DNA of 64,000 nt from Bradyrhizobium sp. MOS002 (GTDB lineage Bacteria; Pseudomonadota; Alphaproteobacteria; Rhizobiales; Xanthobacteraceae): contig NZ_PYFX01000002.1 in NCBI RefSeq assembly GCF_003020115.1, positions 620,001-684,000 of the forward strand, read 5' to 3'. A program made the translations under genes and the position numbers. Positions within the stretch are counted from its first letter, which is position 1. Each line of letters begins with the position of its first letter. This document shows positions 35,623 to 45,363 of this stretch, in pieces. Under the pieces are notes generated by a model. The model was not told the DNA's origin, made no database searches, and saw only the letters and a list, made by a program, of their open reading frames with translations.

Positions 35623-37779
35623 TCAGCGGGTGAATACCCGCTGCTGCTGCGGCCGGCGGCCGACCGGAGCCGGCGGCGGGGTCGGGGCTCCGAACAGCCG
35701 CTCGAAGAAATTCGGGCCGGACGAGCCGCCATTGTTGGCTGCCAACACGCCGTTCGGCAATGTCGTTGCCGGGCGTGAATAGCTCGGCTGGGAATGCGCG
35801 ACGACGTTCTCGAGATCCTTGCCGCGGCCGTTCTTCAGGATGTTGATCATGGTCGCGTCGCGGCCATAGACGTCCTTGCGGAATTGCAGCTTGCCGCCAT
35901 CGTCCACGAATGCGGTCTGATAGGTGATGTTGACCGGGATCGGGGTCGGGAATTTCAGGTCGATCTCGCTCTTGCCGTACATGCTGCGGATGCGTTCCGG
36001 CGTGTACTTCTCGTTCGGCATCGCGATGTTGAGCAGGACCGACGCATACTGATCCGGGTTCTGCACGCGCATGCAGCCGTGGCTGAAGGCGCGCTCGTCC
36101 CGGGCGAACAGGTTCTTGTCCGGCGTGTCGTGCTGATAGACCAGGAACTTGTTCGGGAAGTTGAAGCGGATGCGGCCGAGTGCGTTGGCCTCACCGGGCG
36201 GCTGCGAGATGTGCACTGAACCATCGCGGTTCTGTTCGAGCTTGAGGCCCATGCGCTGGAGCACGGTCGGGTCCTGCTGAAGTGCCGGCAGATATTCGTT
36301 GTAGACGATCGACGGCGGCACGTTCCAGGTCGGATTGACCGTGATGTACTTCATCGTCTCGGTGAGCAGCGGGGTCGCATGCGTGCCGGGCTTGCCGGTG
36401 ACGACGCGGGTGGTCCAGACCTGCTGGCCGCGCTGCATCACCTTCAGCGTGTAATCGGGAATGTTGAGGATGACATAGGCATCGCCCAGCGAGGGCACGC
36501 CCAGGTCGCGCGGCAGCCAGCGCCAGCGCTCCATGTTCACCAGCACCACGTCGATCTGCTTGTCGCGCTTCGGGGTGTTGATCGCCTTGACCGTCTTATC
36601 GTCGAGGATGCCGGTCGGCTTGAGCTCGGCGCTGTTCTGGAATTTGCGCACGGCTTCGGCGACCGCCGCGTCATAGCGGGTGTCGCTGGCGTTCTCGGCG
36701 ATGCCGAGCTTGACACGCAGCTGCGGCACACGCGGATCCTCAACGACGATTTCAGCCTGCTTCTTGCCGGCCGGGGTGTATTTCAACGCCGGACCGTCGG
36801 CGATCTCGATCGCCGGGCCGTTGCCCTGGCCGCGGAGCTCCGCGAGCTTCGCCTTCAGCTCCTTGTAGAGCTTCTGCGGCGGATTGTAGCTGTCGAGCGC
36901 CGCCGAGGCGTCCGCCGCGGTCGTGACCTTGGCGAGGACCTCGCTCGGGTCGACCGGATGCTCGGGATAGAGGATGTCGCCGCTGACCTGCGACCAGTGC
37001 ATGCGGCCGCTCTGGGCCTGGCGCGCATAGTCGAACATGCTGGCGGTGAGCTTGAGCTCGGCATCGGCGAGCGCATCGGGTGTCGTGGCGGCGGCGAAGT
37101 CCGGCGCCGGGTAATCGGCGGGATTGAGGCCGTCGGACGCCGCATCCTTCAGCCGCGCGATCACGCCCTTGGCAGCCGTGGTCAGGCTGCCGGCCTGGGT
37201 CCAGACCGGTGCGAAATCGCGTGCACCGTAAAACTTCTCGATCGCCGCGCGCTCGTTCTTGCGGTCGAAATGGCGCGAGGACTTGGCGCCGATGATGTCC
37301 TTGAGCCTGTCGGCGACCGGCTGGTCGGCGGCGGGAACGTTGCTCGCGGCCTTCACCGGTTCCGAGGCCGGAGCAGCAGCGGTGGCGGGCGCGGCCGGCT
37401 CAGCCTTCGCAGGTTCAGTCTTCGCCGTCTCGCTCTTCGGCGCCTCGTTGGCGGGCGTGGTGGCGACGTCGGAAGGCTTGGTCTCGACCTTGTCCGGCGC
37501 GGGAGCGGGAGCGGCTTCGGCCTTCAGAGGTTCCTTCGCGGGCTCCTTGGCTGGGTCCACCACCGTGGCGGTGGTGTCGAGCTTGATGTCGGATGCGGTC
37601 GGGGGCGGGACGTTTGCGGGTTCGGGGCGCGGGATCGCGGCTTCGATCGCAAGTTCTGCAGCGCTGCTGCGCGCCTGATCCTGCGCCAAGGCCGAGCTGG
37701 CCGATACCGTGAGGAAGGTCGCCGCGACCGTCATCAAGACACGGTCAAAGCCTGCACGGTGGTTCAAACAGTCACGCAT
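35623..37779 (-). CDS. YcbB-type murein L,D-transpeptidase
   Basis: The 718-residue secreted protein has a signal peptide (VLMTVAATFLTVSASSALAQD) and an Ala/Pro/Glu/Lys-rich linker (about 35-130). A scaffold domain (IEKFYGARDFAPVW onward) and a peptidoglycan-binding-1 domain (AVAEAVRKFQNSAELKPTG) follow. The YkuD catalytic domain has VTGKPGTHATPLL and SHGCMRVQ, with Cys at about residue 569. It forms 3-3 crosslinks in peptidoglycan. ATG 37779 is favoured because GAGGGG lies ahead and the signal peptide then starts sensibly. The neighbouring DUF882 peptidase is on the same strand. Confidence 0.92.
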   Translation of the reverse strand: MRDCLNHRAGFDRVLMTVAATFLTVSASSALAQDQARSSAAELAIEAAIPRPEPANVPPPTASDIKLDTTATVVDPAKEPAKEPLKAEAAPAPAPDKVETKPSDVATTPANEAPKSETAKTEPAKAEPAAPATAAAPASEPVKAASNVPAADQPVADRLKDIIGAKSSRHFDRKNERAAIEKFYGARDFAPVWTQAGSLTTAAKGVIARLKDAASDGLNPADYPAPDFAAATTPDALADAELKLTASMFDYARQAQSGRMHWSQVSGDILYPEHPVDPSEVLAKVTTAADASAALDSYNPPQKLYKELKAKLAELRGQGNGPAIEIADGPALKYTPAGKKQAEIVVEDPRVPQLRVKLGIAENASDTRYDAAVAEAVRKFQNSAELKPTGILDDKTVKAINTPKRDKQIDVVLVNMERWRWLPRDLGVPSLGDAYVILNIPDYTLKVMQRGQQVWTTRVVTGKPGTHATPLLTETMKYITVNPTWNVPPSIVYNEYLPALQQDPTVLQRMGLKLEQNRDGSVHISQPPGEANALGRIRFNFPNKFLVYQHDTPDKNLFARDERAFSHGCMRVQNPDQYASVLLNIAMPNEKYTPERIRSMYGKSEIDLKFPTPIPVNITYQTAFVDDGGKLQFRKDVYGRDATMINILKNGRGKDLENVVAHSQPSYSRPATTLPNGVLAANNGGSSGPNFFERLFGAPTPPPAPVGRRPQQQRVFTR

Positions 37780-38126
37780 GGTGTCGCACCCCTCGGGTGA
37801 ACTGTCCCCCATGGAACAGCTTCGTTATCGCCTATTGAGCTTCGGCTAAACCGCGCCGGCCTCTCGAAAGTTGCACGCCTGCACGCAACGATTCCTACGC
37901 AGACGATATACAGGCCCCGATTTCGCGGCCAGCGCTACCCGGGACAACTCACGACAAACTGACTTCAAGCAAGCCGCTTGGCAACGGATTGTGCGCTTCT
38001 GCCACGCGCTTTTCCCTGTGTCTGTCACTTCCAAGTCACGGTTCACGTCGCAGTCGAATTCCGTCGTCATGCGAACGGCTTACAGTCGTATCGCACCGCT
38101 GGTACGAACCTCCGTTCGCGTCAGGC
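37780..38126. other. Intergenic region between L,D-transpeptidase and sigma-54 regulator
   Basis: These 347 bases carry no gene I can support. The stop of the regulator lies at the right edge and the transpeptidase start at the left, both on the minus strand. The transpeptidase promoter should lie here. No palindrome or TTAA-N7-TTAA box is visible. Confidence 0.3.
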
Positions 38127-39620
38127 TCAGTGCGTCTCCTCACCGCTTTTGCCGCCATGGCCGGGAACCCCGGCTTCGTCGAGTTTGCGGTAGAGGGTGG
38201 ACCGGCCGATTTTGAGGCGGCGGGCGACCTCCGACATCTGCCCGCGGTAATGCGAGATCGCGAAACGGATGATCTCGTTCTCGATCTCCTCCAGCGGCCG
38301 GACGTCGCCGGTCGAGGTCAGCATGGAGAGGGCACCCGCCACGGACAGCGGCGCGATCGGTATTTCATTACCCGACACGACGGAGGGGGCCGCGATCGGC
38401 TCCAGCATCAGTGGCGCGGTCGGAATGTCTGTTCCTGGATGCGGCTGCGAGGCGATCAGGGGAAAGTCGTCGAGGCCAAGCTGGTCGCCGTCGCTCATCA
38501 CCACGGCGCGGTAGACCGCGTTTTCGAGCTGGCGGATGTTGCCGGGCCAATCGAGCTGGGCGAGGTGAGCAACAGCCTCGCCGCTGATGCCGGTGATGGG
38601 GCGGTTCTCCTCGGCGGCAAAGCGCGCCAGGAAATGCCTGAGCAGATGCGGGATGTCCTCGCGCCGGGTGCGCAGCGATGGGATCGTCAGCGGCAGCACG
38701 TGCAGGCGATAGAACAAATCCTCCCGGAAGTGGCCTTGCTTGACCCGCTCCAGCAGCCTGCGGTTGGTCGCCGAGATGATGCGGACGTCGACCTTCACCG
38801 GTTTGCGGCCGCCGACCGCCTCGACCGCCCCTTCCTGGAGCGCGCGAAGCAGCTTGACCTGCGCGCTCAGCGGCAGCTCGCTGACCTCGTCCAGAAACAG
38901 CGTGCCGCCATGGGCTTCGACGAACTTGCCGGTGTGGCGTTCGGTGGCGCCGGTGAAGGCGCCCTTCTCGTGACCGAACAGGATGGACTCGACGAGGTTG
39001 TCGGGGATCGCGCCGCAATTGACCGCGACGAAGGGTTTTGCCTTGCGCTCGCCGCTGCCATGTATGGCACGCGCGAACATCTCCTTGCCGACGCCGGACT
39101 CGCCCTCGATCAGCACGGGGATCGAGGAGTTTGTTGCTTTCTGCGCCGCGCGCATCACGCCCGCCATCGCCTCGGCGCGGGTGATGATGTCGGAGAAGGT
39201 CAGCCGGCCCTCGCGGCTGTGACGGATGCGCTGCAATTCGCCCTTGAGCGCGGACGAATTGAGCGCGTTGCGAAGAGAGACCTGAAGTCGCTCCAGGCCG
39301 ACCGGCTTGACCACGAAATCGGCCGCGCCCGCGCGCATCGCCGAGATCACATTGTCGATGCCGCCATGGGCCGTCTGCACGATGACGGGGATGCTGAGAC
39401 CCGCTTCGCGGATTTTCGCCAGGACGCCCATGCCGTCGAGGCCGGGCATCACGAGATCGAGGATTACGCCGTCGATGGCCGCGTCAGGGGCGGTGAGGGC
39501 GGCGATCGCCGCGTCGCCGGAGTCCACCACGATCGTCTCATAGCCGCATTTCTGCACCATGTTTTCGACCAGCCGGCGGGCTACAGCGTCGTCGTCGGCG
39601 ATCAAAATACTGGCAGCCAT
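38127..39620 (-). CDS. Sigma-54 dependent response regulator (NtrC family)
   Basis: A 497-residue regulator. The receiver domain (1-120) has IADDDAVARR, the phosphoacceptor Asp in GVILDLVMPGLDG, and a FVVKPVG lysine. The AAA+ domain (about 150-385) carries GESGVGKE, the sigma-54 contact loop GAFTGA (in KGAFTGATE), and FREDLFYRL. A linker of about 50 residues leads to a Fis-type helix-turn-helix (QMSEVARRLKIGRSTLYRKL). No sensor kinase gene is adjacent, so the partner is unknown. A perfect TTAA-N7-TTAA box lies 60 bases before its start. Confidence 0.94.
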   Translation of the reverse strand: MAASILIADDDAVARRLVENMVQKCGYETIVVDSGDAAIAALTAPDAAIDGVILDLVMPGLDGMGVLAKIREAGLSIPVIVQTAHGGIDNVISAMRAGAADFVVKPVGLERLQVSLRNALNSSALKGELQRIRHSREGRLTFSDIITRAEAMAGVMRAAQKATNSSIPVLIEGESGVGKEMFARAIHGSGERKAKPFVAVNCGAIPDNLVESILFGHEKGAFTGATERHTGKFVEAHGGTLFLDEVSELPLSAQVKLLRALQEGAVEAVGGRKPVKVDVRIISATNRRLLERVKQGHFREDLFYRLHVLPLTIPSLRTRREDIPHLLRHFLARFAAEENRPITGISGEAVAHLAQLDWPGNIRQLENAVYRAVVMSDGDQLGLDDFPLIASQPHPGTDIPTAPLMLEPIAAPSVVSGNEIPIAPLSVAGALSMLTSTGDVRPLEEIENEIIRFAISHYRGQMSEVARRLKIGRSTLYRKLDEAGVPGHGGKSGEETH

Positions 39621-39679
39621 GGTGTTCCCCGCACGCTACTACTATCTGTCTCGAATCGGGGCACTCTGGCCGAAGCCGA

Positions 39680-39694
39680 TTAACGCACTGTTAA
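39680..39694. promoter_or_regulatory. Perfect TTAA-N7-TTAA box between the regulator and pepF
   Basis: TTAA at 39680-39683 and TTAA at 39691-39694 are separated by seven bases. The box lies in the 127-base divergent gap, 60 bases before the sigma-54 regulator start and 53 before pepF. It fits CtrA's consensus and could act on either gene. Confidence 0.55.
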
Positions 39695-39747
39695 ATCCTG
39701 ATGCCCCCGCCCGCCGTCGCGATTGTTGAACACAGGTTTCCCACACA

Positions 39748-41670
39748 ATGAATTCGCGCTCCAAATCTGCTCCCGAAAAGCCTGCACTCAAAAAGCCTGC
39801 TCTCAAAAAGTCTGCTCTCCGCAAGCCAGCCACCAAGAAATCGGTCATCAAGGCAAAGTCCTCCAAGTCTTCGCCCGCAAAGCCTGCGAGCAAGACCGGC
39901 AAGCTTCCGGAGTGGAACCTCGCCGACCTCTATTCCGGGATCGATGCGCCGGAAGTGACGCGCGATCTCGCAAAGATGGATGCCGATTGCGTCGCGTTCG
40001 AGACGGACTACAAGGGCAAGCTCGCAACAGGAACAGCAAAGGAAGATGGCGGAAAATGGCTCGCTGAAGCTGTGCGACGCTATGAGGCGATCGACGATCT
40101 TGCCGGCCGGCTCGGCTCGTACGCCGGCCTCGTTCATGCCGGCGACAGCGTGGACCCTGCGATTTCAAAGTTTTACGGCGACGTTTCCGAGCGCCTGACG
40201 GCTGCATCGACGCACCTGCTGTTCTTCGCGCTCGAGCTCAATCGCGTCGATGACGATATTTTGAACCGCGCGATGCAGGCCGCCGAGCTCGCGCACTACC
40301 GACCCTGGATCGAGGATCTGCGCAAGGAGAAGCCGTACCAGCTCGACGACAAGCTCGAGCAGCTCTTCCTGGAGAAGGCGCAGACCGGATATTCCGCCTT
40401 CAACCGGCTGTTCGACCAGACCATCTCGGGCCTGCGCTTCAAGGTCGGGCCCAAGGAGCTCGCGATCGAGCCAACGCTCAATCTGTTGCAGGACCGCGAC
40501 GGCGCCAAGCGCAAGGCCGCGGCAGAGGCGCTCGCAAAGACCTTCAAGGCCAATGAGCGCACCTTTGCGCTGATCACGAACACTCTGGCCAAGGACAAGG
40601 ACATCTCCGACAGCTGGCGCGGCTTCAAGGACGTCGCGGATTCCCGACATCTGAACAACCGCGTCGAGCGCGAGGTGGTGGATGCGCTGGTCGCCTCGGT
40701 GCGCGCGGCCTATCCAAAATTGTCGCATCGCTACTACGCGCTGAAGGCACGCTGGTTCGGCAGGAAGCGCCTGGCCTATTGGGACCGCAACGCGCCGCTG
40801 CCTTTTGCTGCGACCGACGTGATCGGCTGGCCCGACGCGCGAAGCATGGTGCTCTCGGCCTATCGCGGCTTCTCGCCAAAGATGGCTGATATCGCCGAGC
40901 GCTTCTTCACGGACCGCTGGATCGATGCGCCGGTGCGCCCGGGCAAGGCGCCGGGTGCCTTCTCGCATCCGACCACGCCGTCCGCGCACCCCTACGTGCT
41001 GATGAACTACCAAGGCAAGCCGCGCGACGTGATGACGCTCGCCCACGAGCTCGGCCACGGCGTGCATCAGGTGCTGGCGGCCAGGAACGGCGCGTTGATG
41101 GCGCCCACGCCGCTGACGCTGGCGGAGACCGCGAGCGTGTTCGGCGAGATGCTGACCTTCCGGCGGCTGCTGACGCAGACCAGGAGCGCGAAGCAGCGCC
41201 AGGCGCTGCTCGCCGGCAAGGTCGAGGACATGATCAACACCGTGGTGCGGCAGATCGCGTTCTATTCCTTCGAGCGCGCGGTCCACACCGAACGCAAGAA
41301 CGGCGAGCTCACCGCGACGCGGCTCGGCGAGATCTGGCTCTCGGTGCAGGGCGAGAGCCTCGGGCCCGCAATCGAGATCAAGGCGGGCTACGAGAACTAC
41401 TGGATGTACATCCCGCACTTCATCCATTCGCCGTTCTACGTCTACGCCTATGCGTTCGGCGATTGTCTGGTGAACTCGCTCTACGCCGTCTACGAGAGCG
41501 CGGCCGAAGGCTTTGCCGAGCGCTATCTCGACATGCTCGCCGCCGGCGGTACCAAGCATTATTCCGAACTGCTGCGGCCGTTCGGGCTCGATGCCAAGGA
41601 TCCAAAGTTCTGGGACGGCGGCCTGAGCGTCATCGCCGGCATGATCGACGAGCTGGAAGCGATGGGCTGA
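39748..41670 (+). CDS. pepF: M3-family oligoendopeptidase (PepF) with lysine-rich N-terminus
   Basis: The 640-residue enzyme is an M3 zinc oligopeptidase. HELGH lies at about 433-437 in MTLAHELGHGVHQVLA, and the third zinc ligand lies about 25 residues later in LAETASVFGEMLTF. The family pattern EWNLADLYSGIDAPEV starts near residue 55. It should degrade short peptides in the cytoplasm. Residues 5-50 are Lys/Ala/Ser-rich with a five-residue repeat (KPALK KPALK KSALR KPATK), absent from typical PepF. No signal peptide is seen. A CtrA-type box lies 53 bases ahead. Confidence 0.93.
   Translation: MNSRSKSAPEKPALKKPALKKSALRKPATKKSVIKAKSSKSSPAKPASKTGKLPEWNLADLYSGIDAPEVTRDLAKMDADCVAFETDYKGKLATGTAKEDGGKWLAEAVRRYEAIDDLAGRLGSYAGLVHAGDSVDPAISKFYGDVSERLTAASTHLLFFALELNRVDDDILNRAMQAAELAHYRPWIEDLRKEKPYQLDDKLEQLFLEKAQTGYSAFNRLFDQTISGLRFKVGPKELAIEPTLNLLQDRDGAKRKAAAEALAKTFKANERTFALITNTLAKDKDISDSWRGFKDVADSRHLNNRVEREVVDALVASVRAAYPKLSHRYYALKARWFGRKRLAYWDRNAPLPFAATDVIGWPDARSMVLSAYRGFSPKMADIAERFFTDRWIDAPVRPGKAPGAFSHPTTPSAHPYVLMNYQGKPRDVMTLAHELGHGVHQVLAARNGALMAPTPLTLAETASVFGEMLTFRRLLTQTRSAKQRQALLAGKVEDMINTVVRQIAFYSFERAVHTERKNGELTATRLGEIWLSVQGESLGPAIEIKAGYENYWMYIPHFIHSPFYVYAYAFGDCLVNSLYAVYESAAEGFAERYLDMLAAGGTKHYSELLRPFGLDAKDPKFWDGGLSVIAGMIDELEAMG
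39775..39834 (+). repeat. 15-base tandem repeat in pepF
   Basis: Four consecutive 15-base units (39775-39789, 39790-39804, 39805-39819, 39820-39834) encode lysine-containing pentapeptides. The middle two differ at one base. The fourth is more divergent. Confidence 0.8.
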
Positions 41671-41964
41671 GCCAGGTGGACGAACTCGGCTGCGACCTCA
41701 GTTCGGAACTCGATCAGCCAGCGGGCTGCGAAGCGGTCCGTGGCGGAACCGGTCTCGACTGAAACGATCGCCGCGAACTTCATGCATCTTTCGGCGGGGC
41801 GCCATATTTTTCGGCCGGCGCATTTCTCCGCGGCGACCTGGCCTCGAGATCCTGCTTGGCAGTATTGAACGTTCGGGCCCGAGGCGAGACTAACCCTCTA
41901 GATACCTGTTGTATTTTTACAATTATTGATTGCAGATCGCCCTATTGCCGCTGGGGAGGCTCGT

Positions 41965-44931
41965 ATGCCCGATCAGGGACAGGTTCCGCCACCTGGAGCG
42001 CGGAACGCCGCTGCCTTCGAAGAGGAAACGCCTTGGTGCGAGAAGCACCAGCAGATTGTCCGCGACGAGATCGAGGCGATCAACACACGCCGCGAAGCTG
42101 CGCGGCAAGTCGATCCGGACGGCACAGAGGCGTGCCAGATGCTCGACGTCGTCGGGCTCGCCCTCTCTGGCGGCGGCATCCGCTCCTCGGCGATGTGTCT
42201 GGGCGTGCTCCAGGCGCTGAACCATCATGATTTAATCGGACGGATCGATTATCTTTCCACCGTGTCGGGCGGCGGCTACATCGGCACCTCGCTCAGCACG
42301 ACCATGACGGTGACAGGGCGTTTTGTGTTCGGCCAGCGGTCGGCCGGGAGAACGGCGACCGCCAGCGAGATCAGCGATACGCCGTCGGTCGGACATATCA
42401 GGAATTATTCCAACTATCTGATCCCGGCCGGCTTCCGCGATCTCTTGACCGGGATCGCAATCGTGGTGCGGGGCCTGATTGCCAATATCGGATTGACGCT
42501 GCCCGTCGTGCTGCTGCTCGCAGCCGTCACGATCTGGTCGACGCCGCTGCGGAGCTGCCTGACGGTCGCAAATTTCTTCGGCGTCGATATTGCCGAAGGC
42601 GCTTTGCCGCAGTGTGAGCTGCACCATTTCGGCTGGATCGCGGACCGCTTCGGGTTCACCGCGATCGGAGCGATGGTCGCACTGGCACTGCTTGCTGTCG
42701 GCGGAATCGCTTATCTGAGGTCCCGCGCGGAGCGGGGCATCGGCCCGACCATCTTCCTGACGTATGCTGCGGCCATCGCGTTCCTGCTGGGCATCGCATG
42801 CGACTTCGCGCGCGTGCTTCAGATCGCGCATTTCGCGCTGACGCTGGCAACGGCGATCATCGGCGTCGCCCTGTTCTTCGGCTGGGCGCTCAAGCAGTCA
42901 TTTGCAAGTCCCGAAAAGCGTCAGGAGTTCCGCTCGCATTGGCCGACCGCCGGCGCGACTTTCCTGGTCCTGCTTGCCGCGATTGCGTTCTTCGAATTCC
43001 AGCCCTTCATGCTGTCGCAGATGTTCGATGTCGCCGACAGCAGCGCGATCGGCGGGCCGGTCGGCGGTGTCGCCGTCACCTGGATTCAGTCGCTGGCTGC
43101 GATTGCCGCGCCGATCGGTGTGTTCGTTACTGCTTTCAGGCAGCAGTTCGCCGAATTCCTGAAGGGCGACAGCGTATCCTCGCAATGGGGCTCGCTGGTG
43201 CTCGCGATCATTGCCAAGGTCGCGTTGTGGATCGCCGGATTGGCGCTGCCACTGATCATCTGGGTCGCCTTTCTCTACTTGTCTTATTGGGGCATCGCCA
43301 ACGATCCGATCGAAAAATGCCAGGCGCCTCTGACCGTCCTTGCGCAGAAGGGTTGCCTTGCGGCCAACAAATCAACCGTGCCCGCGTCGGGCAATCTGTC
43401 GGGCAAGATCGAGTTCGACGCGAGCGCCGGCACCTTCTCGGCCGAGATCACGCCGACGGCTGCCGCAACGACCGCGACCAAGGACTGGCTGACGCCGACG
43501 TCGCACGTTCCGGCCTGGCTCAGGTTTGCCGCGAGCAATGTCGCACGACAATTCCACTGGTCGGATAAAGGCTCCGGCTATGCGCACAGCCTGCCCGTGG
43601 TGATCCTGTATACGCTCGTCGGTCTGCTGCTGTTTGCGATCTCGTGGTCGCTGACGCCCAACGCGAACTCGCTCCACCGGCTGTACCGCGACCGGCTGAG
43701 CAAGGCTTTCCTGTTCGATCCCGGTCGGTCGGCAGACGGCAATATCGCGCGCGCCGAAGCGAGCCTCGATCAGGGGCGCGATTTCAAGCCGCTCGATCGC
43801 ATGAGGTTGAGCGAGCTCTATGCGATCGCGAATGATGAGGTCGCGACGGGCGACCGGCCTGCCGCGCGGAAGCTGGGGGCGCCCTATCATCTCATCAACA
43901 CGGCGCTCAACATCCAGGGGTCGGACTTCGCCAACCGGCGCGGCCGCAATGCCGATTTCTTCGTGTTCTCGCCGCTCTATGTCGGCAGCGAGGCGACGCG
44001 CTACGCCAAGACCCCGGCGGTCGAGCACCTTGAGCAAAGCCTCGACCTCGCCACCGCAATGGCGATCTCGGGGGCGGCGGCGTCGTCAAACATGGGTTCG
44101 AACTCAATCAGGGCGCTGACGCCGACGCTCGCGCTGTTGAACGTGCGGCTAGGCTACTGGCTGAGCAATCCGCGCTATGTCGAGGCCACTGTCCGGCCGC
44201 AGCGCCGCTCCACGCCACTCTTCCTGTGGTCGGAAATCTCGGGCCGTCTCTACGAGAACAGCGACGGCGTCTACCTCACCGACGGCGGTCACATCGAAAA
44301 CCTCGGCGTCTACGAGCTGCTGCGCCGGCGCTGCAGGGTGATCGTCGTGGTCGACGCGGAAGCCGACGCCGCGATGAATTTCTCCTCGCTGATGAAGCTC
44401 CAGCGCTACGCCCGCATCGATCTCGGCGTCCGGATCGATCTGCCGTGGATGCCGATCCGCGACCGCACGCGCACCATCATGGCGGAGAACGCCGACAAGA
44501 AGTCCACACGAGCCTCTCCTGAGACGCCGGACGAGGCCGGCGAGCACGTTCATGTGGCCATCGGCACCATCGACTATGGCGGCGATGACAGGGGCTATCT
44601 CGTCTACATCAAGTCCTCGCTCTCCAGCGACGAGAACGACTACATCCGCGACTACGCGCGGCGTAACGACACGTTCCCCCACGAGACCACCGGCGATCAG
44701 TTCTTCTCGGAGGAGCAGTTCGAGGTCTATCGCGCGCTCGGTTTCCATATGACCCATGGCTTCCTGGCCGGAGACCATGCGGTGGCGGTCGGTCCGGGGA
44801 CGGCCCCGCGGATGGCTCGATTCACCGAACCAGGTGAGCCGGCGATCGACGCGGTCCGCGAGGCGCTCGGTCTTCCGGGACCCCAGCGAGCGGCCGTGAG
44901 CATCACCGGCACGATGATCGATCAGGGTTGA
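41965..44931 (+). CDS. Membrane patatin-like phospholipase with a split catalytic domain
   Basis: The 988-residue protein starts at ATG 41965 after GGGGAGG. The oxyanion motif LSGGGIRSSAM is at residues 67-77, and the nucleophile motif STVSGGGYIG places Ser at 101. About seven to nine hydrophobic helices then follow from about 150 to 590. The catalytic Asp motif YLTDGGHIENLGVYELL appears only at about 770. Patatins normally separate Ser and Asp by some 130-200 residues, so a large membrane region is inserted. The enzyme would act on lipids at the inner membrane. The substrate is unknown. It is transcribed alone. Confidence 0.85.
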   Translation: MPDQGQVPPPGARNAAAFEEETPWCEKHQQIVRDEIEAINTRREAARQVDPDGTEACQMLDVVGLALSGGGIRSSAMCLGVLQALNHHDLIGRIDYLSTVSGGGYIGTSLSTTMTVTGRFVFGQRSAGRTATASEISDTPSVGHIRNYSNYLIPAGFRDLLTGIAIVVRGLIANIGLTLPVVLLLAAVTIWSTPLRSCLTVANFFGVDIAEGALPQCELHHFGWIADRFGFTAIGAMVALALLAVGGIAYLRSRAERGIGPTIFLTYAAAIAFLLGIACDFARVLQIAHFALTLATAIIGVALFFGWALKQSFASPEKRQEFRSHWPTAGATFLVLLAAIAFFEFQPFMLSQMFDVADSSAIGGPVGGVAVTWIQSLAAIAAPIGVFVTAFRQQFAEFLKGDSVSSQWGSLVLAIIAKVALWIAGLALPLIIWVAFLYLSYWGIANDPIEKCQAPLTVLAQKGCLAANKSTVPASGNLSGKIEFDASAGTFSAEITPTAAATTATKDWLTPTSHVPAWLRFAASNVARQFHWSDKGSGYAHSLPVVILYTLVGLLLFAISWSLTPNANSLHRLYRDRLSKAFLFDPGRSADGNIARAEASLDQGRDFKPLDRMRLSELYAIANDEVATGDRPAARKLGAPYHLINTALNIQGSDFANRRGRNADFFVFSPLYVGSEATRYAKTPAVEHLEQSLDLATAMAISGAAASSNMGSNSIRALTPTLALLNVRLGYWLSNPRYVEATVRPQRRSTPLFLWSEISGRLYENSDGVYLTDGGHIENLGVYELLRRRCRVIVVVDAEADAAMNFSSLMKLQRYARIDLGVRIDLPWMPIRDRTRTIMAENADKKSTRASPETPDEAGEHVHVAIGTIDYGGDDRGYLVYIKSSLSSDENDYIRDYARRNDTFPHETTGDQFFSEEQFEVYRALGFHMTHGFLAGDHAVAVGPGTAPRMARFTEPGEPAIDAVREALGLPGPQRAAVSITGTMIDQG

Positions 44932-45073
44932 GAGGCGCTCGCGCCGGGCTTTCCCGCCAATCGGAATTCCAAATGACCTGATTTGCCGGGAAACCGCGCC
45001 TCCGTGCCGTTGCTCTGCCCGGAAGTTTGCGGTATCCCAGCCATGAAATTCGACTTTCGACTGGGGACAATTC

Positions 45074-45226
45074 ATGGCTGACCATAGCGAAGTGGCGTAC
45101 AGCACCGCCGACGGCAACGACTACGTTGCCCACGAGCAGACCTACGAGGGCTTCATCAAGCTGGTGAAGTACGGCACGGTCTCGGTCGCGCTTATCGTGA
45201 TCCTGATGGCGATCTTCCTGACCTGA
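45074..45226 (+). CDS. aa3-type cytochrome c oxidase subunit IV
   Basis: A 50-residue protein. The sequence MADHSEVAYSTADGNDYVAH leads to EQTYEGFIKLVKYGTVSVAL and a membrane segment ending IVILMAIFLT. This is the bacterial aa3-type CoxIV peptide that binds the oxidase's membrane core. A GGGGAC ribosome site lies seven bases ahead. It is short and separate from the cox operon. It is the first gene of the region leading to the transhydrogenase genes, 137 bases before pntAA. Confidence 0.85.
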   Translation: MADHSEVAYSTADGNDYVAHEQTYEGFIKLVKYGTVSVALIVILMAIFLT

Positions 45227-45363
45227 TCCATCGCCTGCAGCACCGCCAGCGTCGTCGGTGCCCATAAAATTTGCAATGAAGCCGGATTGAAAACCGGTAT
45301 CCAACGTTGCGGGAGTAACGCTAAGTTCGCGTGCGCGCTTCTTCCCGCGTCGCCGGAGGGCCC

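Noticed and set aside
35488..35782. Overlapping plus-strand frames of 96 codons in the transpeptidase-peptidase gap
   Set aside because: They overlap the L,D-transpeptidase 3' end, lack ribosome sites and look like shadows.
41671..41964. Possible small gene between pepF and the patatin
   Set aside because: Short frames there have no ribosome site. I see no supported feature in this gap.
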